Source of the DNA: DATBVX01 sp963695985
Lineage (GTDB): Bacteria > Pseudomonadota > Gammaproteobacteria > Steroidobacterales > Steroidobacteraceae
DNA length: 64,000 nt
Reading direction: 5' to 3'
Assembly (NCBI GenBank): GCA_963695985.1
Contig: CAVOIC010000005.1
Span: forward strand, 1-64,000
Shown here: positions 57,000-64,000 of the stretch, one piece after another
Numbering within the stretch: position 1 is the stretch's first letter
Layout: each line of letters starts with the position of its first letter
Notes under the pieces: generated by a model
Database searches by the model: none
What the model was told of the DNA's origin: nothing
The model's input: the letters and a program-made list of their open reading frames with translations, nothing else
Made by a program: the position numbers and the translations under genes

Positions 57000-57482
57000 G
57001 TGGCCGTCCGAATCATCGCTGCCGACCCTTCCGCGCTCGATGTCGTGCGTGCGCTGTTCGCTGAATATGCCGCGTGGCTCAACATCGACCTGGAGTTTCA
57101 GCATTTCGAGCGTGAGTTGGCGGACCTGCCGGGCGCTTACGCTCCACCGCGCGGCGCGCTCTTGCTCGCGTGGGTCGAAGATGCAGCGGCAGGCTGCGTC
57201 GCGATGCGGCCGCTTGAGCCGCAGGTATGTGAAATGAAACGCCTGTGGGTGCGCCCCAACTTCCGCGGGCAGGGGCTTGGCGTCGCGCTGGCGCGCGCGA
57301 TCATGCAACGGGCGGTGGAGTGCGGCTACAGGCGCATGCGACTCGACACGCTGCCGACGATGAAGTCGGCACAGGCGATGTATGCCTCGCTGGGGTTTCG
57401 ACCGATCGCGCCGTATTACCGCAACCCGGATCCGCACACGCTCTACCTCGAGGCCCGGCTCGAGCGCGATGTGCCCGCCTAG
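57000..57482 (+). CDS. GNAT family N-acetyltransferase
   Basis: 160 residues from a GTG at 57000. The acetyl-CoA-binding motif A is visible as MKRLWVRPNFRGQGLGVALA (QGLGVA loop) and motif B as the YASLGFRPIAPYYRNP end. Substrate unknown; the class includes small-molecule and protein acetylases. The gene follows miaE by 20 bases with the hairpin between. Convergent with lpxH (22 bases between stops). Confidence 0.88.
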   Translation: MAVRIIAADPSALDVVRALFAEYAAWLNIDLEFQHFERELADLPGAYAPPRGALLLAWVEDAAAGCVAMRPLEPQVCEMKRLWVRPNFRGQGLGVALARAIMQRAVECGYRRMRLDTLPTMKSAQAMYASLGFRPIAPYYRNPDPHTLYLEARLERDVPA

Positions 57483-57504
57483 GGAGTGAAGCTGGCGGCT
57501 GAGC

Positions 57505-58230
57505 TCAATGCCGGCGAAGGCTCTGCAGCTCGAATCCTTTCTCGTCCCAGCGCAGCACGCTGCCCTGCTCGTACCAATCGCCGAGCACGATGCGGGCGGC
57601 CGGCGTCCCGTCCAAATCGAAGCGATGGACGTTGGGCCGGTGCGTGTGACCGTGTAACAGCAGCTTGACTCCGGCCACTCTCATCGCCGCAAGCACTGCC
57701 TGCGGATTCACGTCCATGATCGCGCTCATGGCCTGCGCGATGTGCGCCTTGCTGCCCGCGCGCGCCTGTTCCGCCAGCATCTGCCGCTGCTCATGGCTTA
57801 ACGCGAGAAACATCTCCTGCCAGCCCGGATCGCGCACCATGGCGCGCAACCTTTGGTAGCCGTGATCGTCCGTGCACAGCGCATCGCCGTGCATCGTCAG
57901 CACGCGCTCGCCATGTAGACTGATGATGGTCGGGTCTTCCAGCAGGCGGCAGCCGGTGTCGGCACAGAAGCGCGTGCCGAGCAGGAAGTCCCGGTTGCCG
58001 TGCATGACGTAGCAAGGCACGCCTGAGGCCGTCAGCGCCTTGAGGCCCGCCAACACGCGCCGTTTCTCCGGGTCCGGATCGTCGTCGCCGATCCACACCT
58101 CGAACAGATCGCCCAGGATGTAGAGCGCTTCAGCTTGACGCGCCTCGCCCTCCAGGAAGGAGAGAAACTGGCGCGTGATCTCAGCATGCTGAGCGTCGAG
58201 GTGCAGGTCCGAGACGAACAGCGTTGTCAT
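57505..58230 (-). CDS. lpxH: UDP-2,3-diacylglucosamine diphosphatase
   Basis: 241 residues from the ATG at 58230. It hydrolyses UDP-2,3-diacylglucosamine to lipid X and UMP in lipid A synthesis, at the inner face of the cytoplasmic membrane. Calcineurin-like metal motifs: SDLHLD, GDLFEVWIGDDD, HGNRDFLLG, HGDALCTDDHGYQR and HGHTHRP. The ppiB stop is 5 bases upstream, so ppiB and lpxH are one unit, the order found in enterics with cysS next door. Confidence 0.96.
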   Translation of the reverse strand: MTTLFVSDLHLDAQHAEITRQFLSFLEGEARQAEALYILGDLFEVWIGDDDPDPEKRRVLAGLKALTASGVPCYVMHGNRDFLLGTRFCADTGCRLLEDPTIISLHGERVLTMHGDALCTDDHGYQRLRAMVRDPGWQEMFLALSHEQRQMLAEQARAGSKAHIAQAMSAIMDVNPQAVLAAMRVAGVKLLLHGHTHRPNVHRFDLDGTPAARIVLGDWYEQGSVLRWDEKGFELQSLRRH

Positions 58231-58235
58231 GGGGA

Positions 58236-58826
58236 CTACTCGAGCAAGACCGCCTTCTGGATGACGATCGGCTTGAGCGGGGCGCTGTCCTTGAAGGGAC
58301 CGACGGCGCCGGTGGCGGAATTGCCGATGCGATCGACGACATCCATGCCTTCTATTACCTCCCCGAAGACGGCGTATCCCCAACGCGTCGGCAGCGGATT
58401 GAGGTCCGGATTATTGGTGAGGTTGATGTAGAACTGGCTGGTGCTCGAGTGCGGCCCTTCGGCGCGCGCCATCCCCACAGCGCCGCGACGGTTGGGCAGA
58501 CCGTTGCCCGACTCGTTGACGACAGTGCCGTGCACCGCCTTCAGCTCGTAGTTCGTATCGAAGCCGCCGGTTTGCACCATGAAGTTGGCGATCACGCGGT
58601 GGAACAGCACGCCCTCGTACTGCCCTTCGCGCAAGTACCGCAGAAAGTTTTCCACGGTGAGGGGTGCGCGCACCGGATCGAGGCGGATAACGAAATTGCC
58701 CATGGTAGTTTCGAAGCGCACGCGCGGTGACGGCTGGGGCGCGGGCGCGGCAGGTTCCTCGCCGAGCGCAACGCAGGCGAAAAGCAGCAGAAGAAACGGA
58801 GCGAGATGCTTCATGCGTGAATCCAT
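58236..58826 (-). CDS. ppiB: Periplasmic peptidyl-prolyl cis-trans isomerase, cyclophilin type
   Basis: About 196 residues. Met codons at 58826 and 58814 are both possible; the second gives MKHLAPFLLLLFACVALGEE, a clear signal peptide, so the protein is exported (PpiA-like by location). Cyclophilin blocks: TMGNFVIRLDP, VLFHRVIANFMVQTGGF, the STSQFYINL active-site core and WGYAVFGEVIEGMDVVD. It precedes lpxH by 5 bases and is divergent from gltX. The symbol follows the gene neighbourhood; ppiA would fit its predicted location. Confidence 0.85.
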   Translation of the reverse strand: MDSRMKHLAPFLLLLFACVALGEEPAAPAPQPSPRVRFETTMGNFVIRLDPVRAPLTVENFLRYLREGQYEGVLFHRVIANFMVQTGGFDTNYELKAVHGTVVNESGNGLPNRRGAVGMARAEGPHSSTSQFYINLTNNPDLNPLPTRWGYAVFGEVIEGMDVVDRIGNSATGAVGPFKDSAPLKPIVIQKAVLLE

Positions 58827-58891
58827 GTCGGTAGGGCCGCAAGTGTAAGGAAGCCGGGCCCGCCGGGCTAGGAGTGAGTAACATACCGGCC

Positions 58892-60304
58892 ATGACGCAG
58901 GTCGCCGCCACACGCTTTGCACCGAGCCCCACGGGTTCGCTGCATCTTGGCAATGCGCGCACAGCGCTCTTCAACTTCCTGCTGGCGCGACGGCTCGGCG
59001 GGCAGTTCCTGCTGCGAATCGAAGACACGGATCTGGAGCGCAGCGCCGAGCGCTATCTCGGCGAGCTCATCGACGATCTTCACTGGCTTGGGCTCGAGTG
59101 GGACGCGGGCCCGGACCGAGGTGGGCCCCACGCACCCTATCGTCAGTCACAGCGTGGCAAGCTCTACGCGCAGCACTTTGCGCGACTCGATGCGGCTGGG
59201 CTGGTGTACCCGTGCTTCTGCACCCCGCTCGAGCTCGAAGTCTCGCGTCGCGCACAGCTGGCAGCAGGGCGTCCCCCACGCTATGCCGGAACCTGCCGTG
59301 ACCTGTCCCAGTTCGAGCGCGCGGAACGGGTCGCCCGCGGGCTGCAGCCGAGCCTGCGGTTTCGCATTCCGTCAGGACGCGTGGTCGACTTCCTCGACTT
59401 CGTGCGCGGCCCGCAGCGCTTCGCCACCGACGATATCGGCGATTTCATCGTGCGACGCGCGGATGGAAACGCAGCCTTCTTTTTCTGCAACGCACTCGAT
59501 GACGCGCTGATGCAGGTGACGCACGTGCTGCGGGGCGAGGATCATCTGACCAATACGCCGCGACAGATCCTCCTGCTCGAGGCGCTGTCTCTCGGTGTTC
59601 CGCAGTACGGGCATGTGGCGCTGCTTACGGGCATGGACGGAGCGCCGCTTTCCAAGCGTCACGGCAGTGTGAGCGTACGAGAGTTTCGCGAGCGTGGCTT
59701 CCTGCCTCAGGCAGTGGTCAATCATCTTTTCAGGCTCGGGCATACCTCTGACCAGGAGGGCTGGCTCGAGCTTGAAGCGATGCCGGAGCACTTTCGGCTC
59801 GATCACCTGGGCCGCGCTCCCGCCCGTTTCGATGAGACACAGCTGGTGCACTGGCAGAAGGAAGCGCTGGCGCGCACCCCGATCGGCGCTCTGGTCGAAT
59901 GGCTGCGGCCGACTCTTGCGGCAAGGCTCGACGCAGCGCAGGCGCAGGAACTCGTCGAGCTGGTGCGTCACAACGTCGTGCTGCCGCAGGACGTACTGCC
60001 CTGGATCAGTGTGCTGTACGAGGATCTGCCGCCGCTCAGCGATGCGGATCGACATATCGTGAGCGAGGCGGGTACCGAGTTCTTCCGCGAAGCGGTGAAC
60101 GCGCTCGACCAGCACGGCCAGGACTTGAAGGCCCTCGGCGCCAGCCTCAAGGCGGCGACCGGGCGCAAGGGGCCGGAACTTTATATGCCGTTGCGCCTCG
60201 CGCTCACGGGGCGCTTGCACGGTCCGGAGCTCGCACCGCTTCTCAAGCTGCTGCCCCTCAATACCGCGCGCCGGCGCCTCGAAACCTGGTCGAAAGCGCA
60301 CTGA
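58892..60304 (+). CDS. gltX: Glutamyl-tRNA synthetase
   Basis: 470 residues from the ATG at 58892 (a GTG at 58874 is also possible and lies on an AGGAG stretch). Class I: the HIGH motif reads HLGN in FAPSPTGSLHLGNAR, and the KMSKS motif reads PLSKRHG. A zinc-type insertion CFC with YAGTC follows residue 110. Absence of a gatCAB operon here says nothing about discrimination. cysS starts 2 bases after the stop, so both synthetases are co-transcribed. Confidence 0.94.
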   Translation: MTQVAATRFAPSPTGSLHLGNARTALFNFLLARRLGGQFLLRIEDTDLERSAERYLGELIDDLHWLGLEWDAGPDRGGPHAPYRQSQRGKLYAQHFARLDAAGLVYPCFCTPLELEVSRRAQLAAGRPPRYAGTCRDLSQFERAERVARGLQPSLRFRIPSGRVVDFLDFVRGPQRFATDDIGDFIVRRADGNAAFFFCNALDDALMQVTHVLRGEDHLTNTPRQILLLEALSLGVPQYGHVALLTGMDGAPLSKRHGSVSVREFRERGFLPQAVVNHLFRLGHTSDQEGWLELEAMPEHFRLDHLGRAPARFDETQLVHWQKEALARTPIGALVEWLRPTLAARLDAAQAQELVELVRHNVVLPQDVLPWISVLYEDLPPLSDADRHIVSEAGTEFFREAVNALDQHGQDLKALGASLKAATGRKGPELYMPLRLALTGRLHGPELAPLLKLLPLNTARRRLETWSKAH

Positions 60305-60306
60305 AC

Positions 60307-61707
60307 ATGCACGCGCTCAAGATCCACAACACGCTTACGGGCACCAAGGACGAGTTCATTCCGCTCACCCCGGGGCGCGTCGGCCTGTATTCTTGCGGCA
60401 TCACCGTCTACGACTACTGCCACATCGGTCACGCCCGCATGCTGATCGTGTTCGACACGGTAGTGCGTTACCTGCGCTCGCTCGGCTACGCAGTGAATTA
60501 CGTCCGCAACATCACCGACATCGAAGACAAGATCATCAAGCGCGCGGCGGAGAACAACGAGCCGATCGACGCGCTCACTGCCCGTTTCATCCGTGCCATG
60601 GACGAGGATTGCGCCGCGCTCGGGATGCTGCGGCCCGATCACGAGCCGCGGGCCACACAGCACCTGCCGGCGATCATCGACATGATCGAGCGGCTCGTCA
60701 GCAAGGGCTACGCCTACGCGGCAGCGGATGGCGATGTGCTCTACTCGGTGAGCAGCTTTCCTGGCTACGGCAAGCTTTCGGGAAAGCAGCTCAAGGATCT
60801 GCGCGCCGGCGCACGTGTAGAGATCGATGAGGCCAAGCGCGATCCCCTCGACTTCGTGCTGTGGAAAGCGGTCAAGCCCGGCGAGCCGTCGTGGGAATCA
60901 CCCTGGGGACCGGGGCGACCGGGCTGGCACATCGAATGCTCGGCGATGTCGACGCACGTGCTGGGGCGACATTTCGACATTCACGGCGGCGGCGTCGATC
61001 TCATGTTCCCGCATCACGAGAACGAGATCGCCCAATCCTGCGCCGCACTCGATACGCCGTTCGTGAACGTATGGATGCACAACGGCTTCGTACGCATCAA
61101 CGACGAGAAGATGTCGAAGTCACTCGAGAACTTCTTCACGATCCGCGATGTGCTGAAGGTCCATCCACCGGAAGTGGTGCGCTACTTTCTGCTCTCGACT
61201 CACTACCGCGCGCCGATCAACTACAGCGAGGAGAACCTGCAGCAGGCGCGCGCGGCGCTCGACCGGCTCTACACGGCGCTGCGCGGCGTGCAATCCGATA
61301 CCCCCGAGCCGAACAGCGAGTCACTGCAGCGATTCCGCGCGGCGATGAGCGACGATTTCAACACGCCGGAAGCGTTCGCGGTTCTGCAGATGCTCGCGCG
61401 CGCGCTCAACACAGCCAAGGCCGAAGGGCGCGCGTCCGAAGCGCGCTCGCTGGCGGGGCAGATGCGGGAGCTCGGAGCCATTCTGGGGATCCTGCGCAGC
61501 GATCCGGAGCAGTGGTTCAAGCAGGCGTCGGGCACGCTTGGGCACGGGGCAATCGGCGATGCCGAGATCGAGGAACTGATCCAGGCGCGAGCGGCAGCGC
61601 GCAGCGCCAAGGACTGGAAGGAATCGGACCGGATCCGCGACCAGCTCGCGGCCGCGGGCATCCTGCTGGAGGATGGACCGAAGGGCACGACCTGGCGGCG
61701 AATCTAG
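60307..61707 (+). CDS. cysS: Cysteinyl-tRNA synthetase
   Basis: 466 residues from the ATG at 60307. Class I synthetase with active-site zinc: C30 in LYSCGITVYDYCHIGHAR (which also holds HIGH), then HIECSAMS and FPHHENEIAQ. KMSKS reads KMSKSLENF. The C-terminal domain ends LLEDGPKGTTWRRI. The open frame continues upstream to 59899 inside gltX in another frame, without homology. Downstream are the tRNA genes with their own promoter. Confidence 0.97.
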   Translation: MHALKIHNTLTGTKDEFIPLTPGRVGLYSCGITVYDYCHIGHARMLIVFDTVVRYLRSLGYAVNYVRNITDIEDKIIKRAAENNEPIDALTARFIRAMDEDCAALGMLRPDHEPRATQHLPAIIDMIERLVSKGYAYAAADGDVLYSVSSFPGYGKLSGKQLKDLRAGARVEIDEAKRDPLDFVLWKAVKPGEPSWESPWGPGRPGWHIECSAMSTHVLGRHFDIHGGGVDLMFPHHENEIAQSCAALDTPFVNVWMHNGFVRINDEKMSKSLENFFTIRDVLKVHPPEVVRYFLLSTHYRAPINYSEENLQQARAALDRLYTALRGVQSDTPEPNSESLQRFRAAMSDDFNTPEAFAVLQMLARALNTAKAEGRASEARSLAGQMRELGAILGILRSDPEQWFKQASGTLGHGAIGDAEIEELIQARAAARSAKDWKESDRIRDQLAAAGILLEDGPKGTTWRRI

Positions 61708-61735
61708 GAGAATCGGGCCGACCTATTCAGCGAAA

Positions 61736-61764
61736 TTGACCCTCCTGGGGGCGCTCCGTATGAT
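61736..61764 (+). promoter_or_regulatory. Promoter of the tRNA-Pro-Arg-His cluster
   Basis: TTGACC (61736-61741), 17-base spacer, TATGAT (61759-61764), then the very GC-rich stretch CCCGCCCCC. The strong promoter with a GC-rich discriminator fits stable-RNA genes under stringent control. Confidence 0.7.
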
Positions 61765-61793
61765 TCCCGCCCCCGTGCAGGGGGTAGATCGAT

Positions 61794-61871
<78 letters not shown>

Positions 61872-61925
61872 CTTTACCTGGCCGCGTGGACGCACCCCGA
61901 CACGCCGGCTATTGTGCGATCGGCT

Positions 61926-62001
61926 GCGCCCGTAGCTCAGCGGATAGAGCATCGGCCTTCTAAGCCGAGGGTCGCAGGTTCGAGTCCTGCCGGGCGCACC
62001 A
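61926..62001 (+). tRNA. tRNA-Arg (anticodon TCT)
   Basis: 76 bases with encoded CCA. Acceptor GCGCCCG pairs with CGGGCGC; anticodon loop CTTCTAA closed by CGGC/GCCG; T-loop GGTTCGAGTCC. It reads the rare AGA/AGG codons and lies 55 bases after tRNA-Pro. Confidence 0.97.
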
Positions 62002-62035
62002 GTTTGTTGATGTGGCTGATCAGTGACCCGTCAGT

Positions 62036-62112
62036 GGTGGACGTAGCTCAGTTGGTAGAGCCCCGGATTGTGATTCCGGCCGTCGTGGGTTCGAGTCCCA
62101 TCGTCCACCCCA
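62036..62112 (+). tRNA. tRNA-His (anticodon GTG)
   Basis: 77 bases including the G at -1 opposite the C discriminator, the identity mark of tRNA-His. Acceptor GTGGACG pairs with CGTCCAC; anticodon loop TTGTGAT; CCA encoded. 34 bases after tRNA-Arg. Confidence 0.97.
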
Positions 62113-62191
62113 ACTTCCATGTCGCGTGCGATTAGCATGTCGCGCTGACGTCTCTAAATGCCCACCCAGCGAGCCAGGAGGAAGTCTCTCG

Positions 62192-62653
62192 ATGGAACTC
62201 ACAGTCAATGGCAGGACTCACGAAGTCACGGTTCCTGATGACATGCCCCTGTTGTGGGTGTTGCGCGACGTGCTGGGTCTCACCGGCACTAAGTACGGTT
62301 GCGGTATGTCGCTATGTGGTGCGTGCACGGTACTCGTGGGGAACGAGCCGGTGCGATCGTGCACTCGGCCCGTGTCCACAATCGGGGGCCTGCCGGTCAC
62401 GACGGTCGAGGGTCTCGCCGGCAACGGCCTGCACCCGGTGCAGCAGGCCTGGATCGACGCGGACGTCGTGCAGTGTGGTTACTGCCAGTCCGGCCAGGTG
62501 ATGACCGCCGTCGCGCTGCTTAAGTCCAAACCCAGGCCGACGGATCAGGATATCGATGCGGCGTTCGCCGGAAACATTTGTCGCTGCGGAACGTATCAGA
62601 GGATCCGCGCGGCTGTTCACCGGGCAGCGAGCAGTATGGGAGAACGGAAATGA
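62192..62653 (+). CDS. [2Fe-2S] subunit of a molybdenum hydroxylase (isoquinoline 1-oxidoreductase alpha type)
   Basis: 153 residues from the ATG at 62192, with AGGAGG ten bases upstream. Two clusters: plant-ferredoxin type C37, C42, C45 and C57 (CGMSLCGAC), then the hydroxylase type C95, C98, C130 and C132 (CGYCQSG, CRCG). It shuttles electrons from the molybdenum subunit; no FAD subunit follows, so a cytochrome or other carrier is likely the acceptor, as in IorAB-type enzymes. The stop overlaps the next ATG (ATGA). The gene is 79 bases after tRNA-His. Confidence 0.93.
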   Translation: MELTVNGRTHEVTVPDDMPLLWVLRDVLGLTGTKYGCGMSLCGACTVLVGNEPVRSCTRPVSTIGGLPVTTVEGLAGNGLHPVQQAWIDADVVQCGYCQSGQVMTAVALLKSKPRPTDQDIDAAFAGNICRCGTYQRIRAAVHRAASSMGERK

Positions 62654-64000
62654 GCACCGTGAACGCTGGACGCCGGCGATTCCTCGTGGCGACGACAAGC
62701 GCTACGGCCGGCCTCGTCATCGCCTTTCAGGTGCCTCTTGCCGTGCGTCTCGCGCGTGCACAGCAGAATCCTGACGCCCCGCGCCCGTTGCCGCCCCCGA
62801 ACGCATTCCTGCAGATCCATCCCGACGACTCGGTGACGGTTCGCCTGGCCCACGCGGAAATGGGGCAGGGCGTGTGGACCTCGCTCGCCATGCTGATCGC
62901 CGAGGAGCTCGATTGCGACTGGAGCAAGTTGCGTGTCGAGCATGCGCCCGCGGCGCCCGTATACGCGCACACCTTGATGGGGCTCCAGATGACGGGCGGC
63001 TCGACCAGCACGTGGTCCGAATTCGACCGTTACCGCCAGGTAGGCGCGATGGCGCGTGACATGCTGGTGCGGGCCGCGGCCGCCGACTGGCAGGTTGCGC
63101 CGTCGGAATGCCGCACCGAGAACGGCGTCGTTATCCATGAAGGCAAGCGGCTCTCTTACGGCGCGCTGGCGGCGAAAGCCGAGTCGCTGGCACCACCGAC
63201 GCAGATCGCGCTCAAATCGTCGCGGGACTGGAAGATCATCGGCAAGCCGACGAAGCGACTCGACTCGCGCGAGAAGGTGACCGGCGCAGCGCAGTTCGGC
63301 CTCGACGTGCGCTTGCCCGGCATGTTGGTGGCGGTTGTCGCGCGGCCGCCCGTCTTCGGCGGGCAGGTGAAGTCATTCGACGCCAGTGCTGCGAAGGCAG
63401 TCCCCGGAGTGCGCACCGTCGTGCAGGTTCCTTCGGGCGTCGCGGTTGTGGCCGAGAACTTCTGGGTGGCGAAAGTCGGGCGTGATGCGCTCAAGGTGGA
63501 GTGGGACCTCGGCCCGGGCGCAACGGTCGATTCGGACGCGTTGCGTGAGGAGTATCGGCGCATTGCGCGCACGCCCGGGGCGATTGCGGCGCAGGCCGGG
63601 GATCTGGGAGCTGAAACATTCAAGCCGACGCTCGAGGCCGAGTACGACGTTCCGTATCTGGCACATGCGATGATGGAGCCGCTCAACTGCGTGGCACGCC
63701 TTGCGCCCGACTCCTGCGAGTTGTGGCTCGGCACGCAGTTTCAGACCATCGATCAGAAAGCGGCGGCCGAGGTCGCGGGCCTGAAACCCGAGCAGGTCAC
63801 GATCCACACGACGTTCCTCGGCGGCGGTTTCGGTCGCCGAGCGACAGGTTCTGCGCACGTTGTCCGCGAGGCCGTAGCCATTGCGAAAGCGGTTGGCGCG
63901 CCGGTCAAGGTGGTCTGGACGCGCGAGGATGACATGCAGGGCGGATACTACCGGCCGCAGTGGTATCACCGGGTCGCCGTGCAGGTCGACGCAAATGGCC
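62650..64000 (+). CDS. Molybdopterin subunit of the same hydroxylase (IorB/aldehyde-oxidase family), cut by window end
   Basis: 450 residues visible, no stop before the edge; the family runs 700-770. The N-terminus carries a twin-arginine signal, residues 8-13 RRRFLV followed by a hydrophobic stretch (ATAGLVIAF), so the folded holoenzyme, with its Fe-S partner, is exported to the periplasm. Molybdopterin-hydroxylase blocks: HAEMGQGVWTSLAMLIAEEL, MTGGSTSTW, TFLGGGFGRRA and VVWTREDDMQGG. The substrate (an N-heterocycle or aldehyde) cannot be told from sequence. Confidence 0.9.
   Translation, partial: MSTVNAGRRRFLVATTSATAGLVIAFQVPLAVRLARAQQNPDAPRPLPPPNAFLQIHPDDSVTVRLAHAEMGQGVWTSLAMLIAEELDCDWSKLRVEHAPAAPVYAHTLMGLQMTGGSTSTWSEFDRYRQVGAMARDMLVRAAAADWQVAPSECRTENGVVIHEGKRLSYGALAAKAESLAPPTQIALKSSRDWKIIGKPTKRLDSREKVTGAAQFGLDVRLPGMLVAVVARPPVFGGQVKSFDASAAKAVPGVRTVVQVPSGVAVVAENFWVAKVGRDALKVEWDLGPGATVDSDALREEYRRIARTPGAIAAQAGDLGAETFKPTLEAEYDVPYLAHAMMEPLNCVARLAPDSCELWLGTQFQTIDQKAAAEVAGLKPEQVTIHTTFLGGGFGRRATGSAHVVREAVAIAKAVGAPVKVVWTREDDMQGGYYRPQWYHRVAVQVDANG

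Overview
The window is about 64 kb of GC-rich, tightly packed chromosomal DNA from a gammaproteobacterium. I infer this from gene order and content: asd-fimV-truA-accD-folC-dedD-cvpA-purF, glyA-nrdR-ribD-ribE-ribBX-ribH-nusB-thiL, parE-parC, efp with epmA and psd, lpxH-ppiB/cysS, a DUF1820 gene beside purL, a FimX-like protein and MiaE. The mix of long purL, HutF/HutG histidine breakdown, FimV/FimX and TagH suggests the Pseudomonas / Xanthomonadales / Nevskiales-Steroidobacterales side of the class, but no 16S rRNA or other decisive marker is present.

Layout. 1-1363: a T6SS FHA protein (TagH) running off the left edge. 1.5-7.5 kb: DUF1820 gene, purL, hutU. 7.5-13.3 kb: an unknown zinc-ribbon/DUF4145-like gene, then hutH-hutI facing hutF-hutG; with hutU this is the complete five-enzyme histidine-to-glutamate route through formylglutamate. 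13.3-14.9 kb: ettA, broken by one extra base. 15-22.7 kb: HDAC-like deacetylase, glyA, nrdR and the riboflavin-nusB-thiL cluster. 22.8-24.2 kb: a Ser/Thr kinase fused to a cyclic-nucleotide-binding domain. 24.2-28.2 kb (minus strand): xseB-ispA-dxs, then folE2. 28.4-30.8 kb: a rubrerythrin / iron-sulfur protein / DUF3501 operon with a good promoter and a palindromic operator candidate. 30.9-35.1 kb: topoisomerase IV (parE-parC). 35.1-35.5 kb: the only non-coding stretch over 300 bp, with a direct repeat and a separated inverted repeat. 35.5-37.7 kb: FimX-like c-di-GMP effector. 37.8-41.4 kb: efp, free-Met-sulfoxide reductase, epmA, psd, SCO1. 41.4-44.6 kb: prmB, aroC, asd. 44.7-53.7 kb: fimV to purF. 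53.8-57.5 kb: glycerate kinase, receiver-kinase fusion, miaE, GNAT. 57.5-61.7 kb: lpxH, ppiB, gltX, cysS. 61.8-62.1 kb: tRNA-Pro, tRNA-Arg, tRNA-His behind a near-consensus promoter. 62.2 kb to the end: two subunits of an exported molybdenum hydroxylase, the second cut by the window edge.

Most of the window is housekeeping (purine, histidine, riboflavin, isoprenoid, aromatic, translation, topoisomerase). The parts most worth a second look are the rubrerythrin/Fe-S/DUF3501 operon with its Fur/PerR-shaped palindrome, two eukaryotic-type kinases with unusual regulatory fusions in a genome that also encodes a phosphothreonine-reading TagH, the doubly degenerate FimX-like protein, the frameshifted ettA, the uncharacterised gene inside the hut locus, and the repeat-bearing gap after parC. 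I saw no CRISPR array, intact insertion sequence, integrase, prophage or recognisable defence system.
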